DNA from: Verrucomicrobiales bacterium
GTDB lineage: Bacteria; Verrucomicrobiota; Verrucomicrobiia; Verrucomicrobiales; DEV007
Direction: 5' to 3'
NCBI GenBank assembly: GCA_013911195.1
Contig: JACETS010000170.1
Span: 1 to 5,637 of the forward strand
Length of the DNA stretch: 5,637 nucleotides
The translations under genes and the position numbers were made by a program. Each line of letters begins with the position of its first letter. Position 1 is the first letter of the stretch. Below the pieces are notes generated by a model. The model saw nothing but the letters and a program-made list of their open reading frames with translations, was not told where the DNA came from and made no database searches. This document shows, piece after piece, positions 1 through 4,194 of the stretch.

Positions 1-2
1 AC

Positions 3-776
3 CCTAAGGATTTCGGCCTGCCAGATGAAGAAGCTGGTGCCACATGGTCTTCAACTTTATCCAATGCAATGGATCTAGCGCGGGGTATCGACCGGACCGT
101 GAAGCCAGTGAATGGTCAATGGATCTATCCCGAAAACGCTTGGTATACGTACAACGCGACTTCATGTGGTTGGGGGTGTCAGATTGATGAGTACTTGTGG
201 CATATCTGGGCAACGAATATCGGTTATAATGAGATGCTCACAAGGCAACCTGATGGCCCCAAAGAGGAGGCTAGACCACGTGGTTGGTGCGAGAACCTTA
301 GTCGAGAATGGAAGCCATGTACTAGGGAGGAGCTAAAAGAGATGGACCTCCCTGCTTATCAACTAATCAATAAAAAAGACTATAGAATACCGACTAAAAT
401 ACCCTTTGGAGAGTATGGTAATAACCGAGTTGAATATCACGGTTACGAAATTGATGTCCGATCCAACAATAGTCATTATTTCACTATCAACCGAAACTCA
501 AATATAAGCCTAACTTTAAAGCGTGGAAATACCTATTACTTTGATCAATCATTGAAAGCTAATACTGGATATGATCTCAGGTTTTCTACTGTCCAGGATG
601 GTACTCATGGTGGAGGAAAAGAATATCAAAAAGGAGTGAAGTTCAAAGGGGTTCCTGGAAACCGAGGTTCCTATGTCAAGATTACAGTGGCCAATGATGC
701 GCCTGATAAACTTTATCTTTATAGTAAAAGCCAACATGGCATGGCTAGTAAGATTGCTCTTATTGTTGAAGATTAA
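3..776 (+). CDS. Probable secreted protein with degenerate cupredoxin-like C-terminal domain (5'-partial)
   Basis: The frame is open from the first bases of the window, so the N-terminus is missing; 257 residues are visible before TAA. The first internal ATG (69) is probably not the true start, because the same frame continues upstream with plausible protein. Residues 1-138 carry four cysteines (C55, C59, C96, C106) and conserved-looking blocks (NAWYTYNATSCGWGCQIDEY, then REWKPCT, then Y.IPTKIPFGEY). I recall similar blocks in secreted hypothetical proteins of marine bacteria, but I cannot name the function. Residues about 139-257 match the small plastocyanin-like domain of marine proteins: LKRGNTYYFD, LRFSTVQDGTHGGG, EY.KGV, a G-rich turn, then DAPDKLYLY...HGM. 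In the usual form (HPLRFST and YYYC..HSGM) the ligands are His, Cys, His and Met. Here the first His is Tyr190, Cys is Ser241, the second His aligns with Gln244, and only Met247 stays. Copper binding is therefore doubtful. No terminator is obvious after the stop. Confidence 0.85.
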   Translation, partial: PKDFGLPDEEAGATWSSTLSNAMDLARGIDRTVKPVNGQWIYPENAWYTYNATSCGWGCQIDEYLWHIWATNIGYNEMLTRQPDGPKEEARPRGWCENLSREWKPCTREELKEMDLPAYQLINKKDYRIPTKIPFGEYGNNRVEYHGYEIDVRSNNSHYFTINRNSNISLTLKRGNTYYFDQSLKANTGYDLRFSTVQDGTHGGGKEYQKGVKFKGVPGNRGSYVKITVANDAPDKLYLYSKSQHGMASKIALIVED

Positions 777-827
777 TTTGAGAGATATTAATTAAATAGG
801 CATCAGCTGAACGCGGGAAGGATATAT

Positions 828-891
828 TCATAACTGCATCAATAATAAGTATCTATGTGACGCGCCCTGTGGCTTCATCGCGGTGCCCTCC
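828..891 (-). other. GC-rich island with strong Shine-Dalgarno and a 16-codon ORF
   Basis: Positions 859-891 are 24/33 G+C inside otherwise AT-rich DNA. On the minus strand the island begins with GGAGGG (complement of 886-891). Seven bases later an ATG (878) opens a frame of only 16 codons, MKPQGASHRYLLLMQL, ending with TGA at 828-830. The ribosome-binding site is the best in the window, yet the frame is tiny. Options are a leader peptide, the surviving start of a decayed gene, or one copy of a dispersed GC-rich repeat unrelated to translation. No stable hairpin is evident within the island. Expression of a peptide is a weak inference. Confidence 0.3.
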
Positions 892-895
892 TAAT

Positions 896-1003
896 TTAAA
901 AACGTTTTAAAGGTTCCAAATGATGGCAGATATCACACCGATGGTATTCCAAAGATCTTCTTTTTCCAAAGTACATAATTGCAGTCAGTAAATACAATAA
1001 CAT
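896..1003 (-). CDS. Candidate 35-aa membrane peptide with CxxC tail
   Basis: The minus-strand ATG at 1003 gives MLLYLLTAIMYFGKRRSLEY followed by HRCDICHHLEPLKRF and TAA. An in-frame TAA lies five codons upstream, so the ATG is the most upstream ATG; a second ATG is at 976. Residues 1-12 are hydrophobic, followed by a basic patch (KRR) and a C-D-I-C-H-H cluster that could bind a metal. The hydrophobic stretch is short for a full membrane span. The frame lies about 45 bp downstream of the 55-aa membrane ORF on the same strand and just before the GGAGGG site at 886-891, so the three could be co-transcribed. No Shine-Dalgarno is seen. It could also be a chance frame or a gene remnant, and I know no homologue. 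Confidence 0.3.
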   Translation of the reverse strand: MLLYLLTAIMYFGKRRSLEYHRCDICHHLEPLKRF

Positions 1004-1048
1004 AACAACAAGTGCTTACGGTTAAAATGAGATTAGAGTGATTGAGGT

Positions 1049-1216
1049 CTATTCAAATAAAAGTCCCCAAATCAACGAGGGCAATAACCAAAAAATTAAT
1101 TTAATTAATCCGATAAATGCTCTTAAAGGTAGCGCGATAAGTAGGCTCGGAATCTTTCCCCACCATGGGAGATTTTTAAACTCTTCCCAATTCATTCCAA
1201 ATAGAAATTCAAACAT
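1049..1216 (-). CDS. Candidate 55-aa Trp-rich membrane microprotein
   Basis: The minus-strand frame runs from ATG at 1216 to TAG at 1049-1051. A TAA two codons upstream rules out a longer version. The product has an amphipathic, acidic N-terminus (MFEFLFGMNWEEFKNLPWWG, residues 1-20), then a hydrophobic stretch at 22-53 broken by prolines 23, 30 and 46 and the lone positive residues R32 and K39. This suggests a membrane hairpin or one long tilted helix. Five tryptophans (10, 18, 19, 43, 50) in 55 residues are unusual for a random AT-rich frame and argue for real coding. A TATACT hexamer (complement of 1238-1243) lies about 22 bp upstream of the ATG, but I see no convincing -35 box and no Shine-Dalgarno. 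The overlapping plus-strand frame (1038-1223) looks like its shadow. Function unknown. Confidence 0.5.
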   Translation of the reverse strand: MFEFLFGMNWEEFKNLPWWGKIPSLLIALPLRAFIGLIKLIFWLLPSLIWGLLFE

Positions 1217-1314
1217 TGGTTAAAATTTACTAACAAAAGTATAAATTGCAATAATGCTAAATTACCGTCTCGGATTTGGATCTTTATGAGATTAGATAAG
1301 ATTTTTCCTCAATA

Positions 1315-1539
1315 TTATGTATGTTGAATTTGGAATTTTTTCTTATGCTTGATCTCCTTAATAAATATATAATATTCCCAATATTGCTGTCTTCTCACTG
1401 CAATCTTAGCTTTTAATTTTACGACTGATTCATCGGCTCTTCCGAGAATTAATGAAATTATGTCAAACAATGATTCCACTCTTTCAGATTCTGATGGTGA
1501 TTTCCTAATCCTTGTTTGGGTAGAAACTCGAATATGCAA
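1315..1539 (-). CDS. Uncertain 74-codon ORF with charged, helix-prone product
   Basis: The open frame ends in TAA at 1315-1317 and can only start at a TTG (1539), since an in-frame TAA lies four codons upstream. The product is rich in Lys, Arg, Glu and Ser, with a helix-prone middle (ESLFDIISLILGRADESVVK) and a basic C-terminus (KEIKHKKKFQ). No family is recognised. An ATG at 1562 lies in a neighbouring frame, starting MTTNKSAF. One extra T in the T4 run near 1539-1542 would join it to this frame and give a normal ATG start, so a one-base frameshift or a sequencing error is possible. The codon content looks more protein-like than chance, but the TTG start and lack of a Shine-Dalgarno keep confidence low. 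Confidence 0.28.
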   Translation of the reverse strand: MHIRVSTQTRIRKSPSESERVESLFDIISLILGRADESVVKLKAKIAVRRQQYWEYYIFIKEIKHKKKFQIQHT

Positions 1540-1576
1540 AAGGCTGATTTATTGGTTGTCATAAACTTTATAGGTT

Positions 1577-1648
1577 TTAAAAATCTTAAGAAATTGTCAG
1601 ATGTTTTAATTGGATAAAAATTTGTTCTTCAAACATCTTAAAAATCTT
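1577..1648. repeat. 11-bp direct repeat flanking an 8-bp inverted repeat
   Basis: TTAAAAATCTT occurs perfectly at 1577-1587 and 1638-1648, 61 bp apart. Between them AGATGTTT (1599-1606) is the exact reverse complement of AAACATCT (1631-1638), with a 24-base gap. The structure ends about 50 bp upstream of the hydrophobic mini-ORF at 1701 and could be a regulatory site or an RNA hairpin. AT-rich composition makes chance repeats of this size fairly likely. Confidence 0.35.
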
Positions 1649-1700
1649 TAAAGTATTTCGTAATAAGTTGAGTCACAAAAAAACAGACTGGGGTGGAATA

Positions 1701-1769
1701 ATGATAACGACTTTAATTATCTTTTTCTTTATAATTTTAATTGTCTGTATGATTTGGTTTTTTATTTAA
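1701..1769 (+). CDS. Candidate 22-aa hydrophobic membrane peptide
   Basis: The ATG at 1701 follows GGGGTGG (1690-1696) at a proper 4-base spacing, one of the few Shine-Dalgarno-like sites in this window. It opens a 22-codon frame, MITTLIIFFFIILIVCMIWF then FI, ending with TAA at 1767-1769. The whole peptide is one hydrophobic helix with no charged side chain, long enough to span the inner membrane. Peptides of this size and composition include type I toxins such as Ibs and small accessory subunits of membrane complexes. No sequence homology is claimed, and I see no obvious antisense RNA promoter, so the toxin idea is only an analogy. The 9-bp palindrome at 1786-1808 lies 16 bp after the stop. 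In T-rich DNA such frames also arise by chance; the ribosome-binding site is the main support. Confidence 0.4.
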   Translation: MITTLIIFFFIILIVCMIWFFI

Positions 1770-1785
1770 TGAGAATCCAATAGCC

Positions 1786-1808
1786 AATAAACAAGAACAT
1801 TGTTTATT
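1786..1808. repeat. Perfect 9-bp inverted repeat, 5-base loop
   Basis: AATAAACAA (1786-1794) is exactly complementary to TTGTTTATT (1800-1808), separated by GAACA. It sits just after the 22-aa ORF and about 29 bp upstream of the -35 box of the next promoter. It lacks a GC-rich stem and a following T-run, so an intrinsic terminator is unlikely. An operator for a dimeric regulator, or a weak hairpin at the 3' end of the mini-ORF transcript, is more plausible. Confidence 0.45.
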
Positions 1809-1836
1809 ACCTAATCGTAACAATGCTGGCTTAACT

Positions 1837-1865
1837 GTAACAAAAATCTAGGGGAAGCTTATAAT
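1837..1865 (+). promoter_or_regulatory. Sigma70-like promoter for the 1887 gene
   Basis: A perfect -10 box TATAAT (1860-1865) lies 17 bp after GTAACA (1837-1842), which matches four of six positions of TTGACA. Transcription would begin near 1872, leaving a leader of only about 15 bases before the GTG at 1887. That fits the absence of a Shine-Dalgarno sequence. The heptamer GTAACAA at the -35 box also occurs at 1817-1823, exactly 20 bp upstream, which may mark an activator or repressor site. Confidence 0.5.
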
Positions 1866-1886
1866 TTAAGCGTTCAATATAGATAG

Positions 1887-2846
1887 GTGAATAATCATCG
1901 CCTAATTATCTTTACAGTTATTTTATATCTCACTGGCTTTGGATCAATCAATGTTGGTGCTGAGATAATCGCTTTTTGGAGTTTTAATAACGGATTTGAT
2001 GTTAAAAATGGAGCTTCTCAAATTGTACACAACTCTGATGTGGGTAATGCGGTATTATATCAACAAAGAGCAGATACTGATGGGAATGGGAAATCTGGAA
2101 ATTCTTATACTTTGGAAGGTGAATCTATTCCGCCTGGTAAAGCGATGGCTTGGGATGATGTCGCCAAGTCCGGTGATAATGATGCTGAGTTTTTCATAAC
2201 GGTTTCAACTAAAGGGTATTCAAATATCAAAATATCAATGGATATCGGAGGGAATTCTGATGATGGTATTGTCAGTTTCGACATGAAATATTCCTTTGAT
2301 CCTTTGCAGGATGCGGTAATTGAAGATGTTGATGGGATTATTAAAGATTTCAATAATGGCATATCTATTGATCATCTAAACGATTGGCCGGCAAATCCTC
2401 TACCAGGATATCGTAGGAAAGTTCTTGATTTTAAGGGTGGTAAAATTCCATTAATTCCAGACCAAGCAGACCCTTTAGAATTGTTGGCTATTGAAGACAA
2501 GGAGCTTGTTGTAATCAGATTTGATGATTGGGAAGATAATGACGCTCTAAGAATTGATAATGTTTTAATTGAAGGAACGAACACTTCTTTGCCCTTGATT
2601 CCTATTGAGGTTCAAAATGAATCTCAAAATGGCAAACAAATCATTACTTTAAAATGGCCTTCGAAAGTTGGACATAATTATAAGGTCTCAAATAGTGAGA
2701 ATTTAAATGTGTGGAATGATGACGTTCTTTCTATTGATGGGAGTAGTTCGTTGGTTGGTACTGGAGAATTGTTAACGCTAAGTTTTGAAAGTATTCAGAG
2801 GATAAACTATTTCAAAATTCAGGAGTATGTCCAAGAGAGTGAATAG
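1887..2846 (+). CDS. Secreted beta-sandwich protein, verrucomicrobial type, function unknown
   Basis: The 319-aa protein starts at GTG 1887, right behind an in-frame TAG (1884-1886), so no longer version exists. Residues 1-25 form a signal peptide: basic N-terminus NNHR, hydrophobic core about 7-18, probable cleavage after A25 in VGA/EI. Residues 26-231 begin IIAFWSFNNGF and end LRIDNVLIEGT. They are rich in Asp, Asn and Gly, as in the LamG-like or anchor-type beta-sandwiches of secreted proteins in Verrucomicrobiota. Residues about 236-312 (ITLKWPSKVGHNYKVSNSEN, then VW, then INYFKIQE) match the small C-terminal module of those proteins, usually of the form 'vtLtW.s.pG..Y.v..S.dL..W'. There is no PEP-CTERM motif, membrane anchor or catalytic signature, so an extracellular or envelope-associated binding role is an inference. 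It appears to be a single-gene unit with its own promoter (1837-1865) and a hairpin after its stop. Confidence 0.85.
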   Translation: MNNHRLIIFTVILYLTGFGSINVGAEIIAFWSFNNGFDVKNGASQIVHNSDVGNAVLYQQRADTDGNGKSGNSYTLEGESIPPGKAMAWDDVAKSGDNDAEFFITVSTKGYSNIKISMDIGGNSDDGIVSFDMKYSFDPLQDAVIEDVDGIIKDFNNGISIDHLNDWPANPLPGYRRKVLDFKGGKIPLIPDQADPLELLAIEDKELVVIRFDDWEDNDALRIDNVLIEGTNTSLPLIPIEVQNESQNGKQIITLKWPSKVGHNYKVSNSENLNVWNDDVLSIDGSSSLVGTGELLTLSFESIQRINYFKIQEYVQESE

Positions 2847-2850
2847 TCTT

Positions 2851-2884
2851 ATTGTTATTTTATCTGAATCTCAAAATTAACAAT
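2851..2884. terminator. AT-rich hairpin after the 1887 gene (weak terminator candidate)
   Basis: ATTGTTA (2851-2857) pairs with TAACAAT (2878-2884), and TTTT (2858-2861) with AAAA (2873-2876), with one bulged T at 2877 and an 11-base loop. The hairpin begins four bases after the TAG. It is AT-rich and not followed by a T-run, so intrinsic termination would be inefficient. Its position suggests a role at the 3' end of this transcript. Confidence 0.35.
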
Positions 2885-2931
2885 TCTGTCCGAACCGTCA
2901 CCTACATCACATAAATGAAACACTAATTATC

Positions 2932-2949
2932 ATGAAAAATGTATGAAAA
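2932..2949. promoter_or_regulatory. 11-bp-phased direct repeat resembling a reversed Pho box
   Basis: ATGAAAA occurs at 2932-2938 and 2943-2949, separated by four bases (ATGT). Read on the minus strand this is TTTTCAT-ACAT-TTTTCAT, the 7+4+7 layout of the PhoB box, matching 13 of 18 positions of the CTGTCAT-type consensus but lacking the G of each half-site. It lies about 55 bp before the glycosyltransferase start. The reversed orientation and AT-rich background weaken it. It is recorded because the downstream gene pair would be expected to respond to phosphate. Confidence 0.25.
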
Positions 2950-2957
2950 TGTAATTT

Positions 2958-2976
2958 AATTAAGTATTCCTTAATT
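2958..2976. repeat. 7-bp inverted repeat upstream of the glycosyltransferase gene
   Basis: AATTAAG (2958-2964) and CTTAATT (2970-2976) are exact reverse complements around a 5-base loop, TATTC. The site is 28 bp before the ATG at 3005 and would fall in the promoter or leader of the operon. It may be an operator, but short AT palindromes are common in this DNA. Confidence 0.3.
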
Positions 2977-3004
2977 TTAATGACTCCTAAAAGTCTTAAA
3001 TTAT

Positions 3005-4186
3005 ATGAGAATCACGATTATTACAGATACCTTTTACCCAGAATTAAATGGGGTTTCGATGAGCTTATTAAGGCTTGCTGAAGGTCTGGTACAGCTTGGT
3101 CATAATGTGGAAGTGATTAGACCAAAATGTGGAAAAATTGTTAATAAATACAACTCAGGTCTTAAAGAAATAACAGTTGCTGGCTTGCCTCTATTTGGAT
3201 ATCCTGGTCTAAGAGTCGGGTTGCCAAGAAAACGCGGTTTGACTAAAATTTGGAATGAACAGAAACCCGATGTCATTTATGTCGCAACAGAGGGGCTGTT
3301 GGGACAATCTGCAATTTCTGCCGCCAGAAAACTTTCCATTCCATGTGTGTCTGGATACCATACTCATTTCGTTCACTATCTAGACCATTACAAACTTCCT
3401 TTAATGAAGAGGTTTGCTCTCGCTTACCTTAAAAGGTTACATAACAGAACATCTTTGACATTAGCTCCTACGGAAAGTTTGGCTAATGAGTTATACGAAA
3501 AAGGGTTTGGTAAAACAGCTTCATTAGGTAGAGGAATTGATACTGATCTTTTTAATCCGAATAAGCGATCTGACCAAATTAGGCAGGGTTGGGGGGTAAA
3601 AGACGATGATCCAGTTGCGATATATGTAGGGCGTGTTGCAGCAGAAAAAAACATCGCTTTGGCCTTATCTAACTTAAGGCATTTTCAGAAAATACATAAA
3701 AATCTAAAAATTGTTGTCGTTGGTGACGGGCCTGTAAAAAAAGAATTAGAATCTCTATATCCTGAAGTTATTTGGGAAGGTAGCAGGAGAGGAGAAGAGC
3801 TGGCCGCGATGTATGCCTCTGCCGACATGTTTGTTTTTCCCAGCGAATCTGAAACCTATGGTAATGTTATTGCAGAGGCAATGTCTAGTGGTCTCGTTTC
3901 AGTTTGCTACGATTTAGCAGCGGCCAAAGAACTAATCATTGATGAAGTTAGTGGATTTGTTGCTAAACCCGATAGTGCAATTTCATTTAGGGGCGCTATT
4001 CGGCAGGCGCTATCCAAACAGCATTATTGGCCAGCGATGGGAAAAATTGCGAGAGATGAGGTTCGTGGCAGAGATTGGGAAACCGTGATTAAAGAGTTTG
4101 AGCATTATTTATCTGAAATTAGCAATAAAGGTAAATCCAATTTATTCAATGAAGAACGATATGCAGGCACTTTGCATGTTGCATAA
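3005..4186 (+). CDS. GT4-family glycosyltransferase (MgtA/Agt-like)
   Basis: This 393-aa protein is a full-length GT-B fold glycosyltransferase of family GT4. These are cytoplasmic, retaining enzymes that often act at the membrane face and move a sugar from a nucleotide sugar to a lipid or glycan acceptor. The N-terminal acceptor half starts MRITIITDTFYPELNGVSMS, with the glycine loop at residues 14-19, and includes TEGLLGQSA (95-103) and GYHTHFVHYLDHY (117-129). The C-terminal donor half has the phosphate-binding GR....K (R210, K215), VVVGDGP (237-243), and the E-x7-E signature at E283 and E291 within SETYGNVIAEAM. The closest groups I recognise are the alpha-mannosyltransferase MgtA, sulfoquinovosyltransferase SqdX and lipid glycosyltransferase Agt sets. 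Donor and acceptor cannot be read from sequence. The start at 3005 is the only reasonable one, with TGA in frame at 2981-2983; no Shine-Dalgarno is seen. The phosphoesterase gene follows after 8 bp, so the two are almost certainly one operon. Confidence 0.92.
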   Translation: MRITIITDTFYPELNGVSMSLLRLAEGLVQLGHNVEVIRPKCGKIVNKYNSGLKEITVAGLPLFGYPGLRVGLPRKRGLTKIWNEQKPDVIYVATEGLLGQSAISAARKLSIPCVSGYHTHFVHYLDHYKLPLMKRFALAYLKRLHNRTSLTLAPTESLANELYEKGFGKTASLGRGIDTDLFNPNKRSDQIRQGWGVKDDDPVAIYVGRVAAEKNIALALSNLRHFQKIHKNLKIVVVGDGPVKKELESLYPEVIWEGSRRGEELAAMYASADMFVFPSESETYGNVIAEAMSSGLVSVCYDLAAAKELIIDEVSGFVAKPDSAISFRGAIRQALSKQHYWPAMGKIARDEVRGRDWETVIKEFEHYLSEISNKGKSNLFNEERYAGTLHVA

Positions 4187-4194
4187 GATAATTT

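Larger units (their letters stand above)
777..1886. other. 1.1-kb AT-rich region without a conventional gene
   Basis: No long reading frame with recognisable homology occupies this stretch on either strand. It holds several very short frames, listed separately: minus 828-878, 896-1003, 1049-1216 and 1315-1539, and plus 1701-1769. It also has one GC-rich island (859-891), an 11-bp direct repeat with a nested inverted repeat (1577-1648), a 9-bp palindrome (1786-1808) and the promoter of the next gene (1837-1865). I see no tRNA cloverleaf, rRNA piece, transposase or known riboswitch. Between these items the sequence is AT-rich with frequent stops in all frames. It may be decayed coding sequence, a microprotein cluster, or both. 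Confidence 0.6.

Noticed and set aside
112..336. Plus-strand 74-codon ORF inside the first gene
   Set aside because: It lies fully inside the recognisable cupredoxin-type gene in another frame, so it is a shadow.
1038..1223. Plus-strand 61-codon ORF
   Set aside because: Its product has low complexity and no recognisable features. It overlaps the minus-strand Trp-rich membrane ORF at 1049-1216, which looks far more protein-like.
777..1886. CRISPR array, tRNA or riboswitch in the gene-poor region
   Set aside because: No regularly spaced repeats, cloverleaf or known aptamer consensus could be found; only isolated short repeats are present.
2105..2584. Two minus-strand ORFs (85 and 70 codons) antisense to the secreted protein
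   Set aside because: They are antisense shadows of a gene with a clear signal peptide and domain pattern; the Ser-rich composition mirrors the Asp/Asn-rich sense strand.
2886..2910. CTGTC...GTCAC...ATCAC series as a Pho box
   Set aside because: The units repeat every 9 bp, not the 11 bp needed for PhoB half-sites, and they match the consensus poorly.
3424..3654. Minus-strand 76-codon ORF inside the glycosyltransferase gene
   Set aside because: The sense strand carries conserved GT4 motifs across this interval, so the antisense frame is a shadow.
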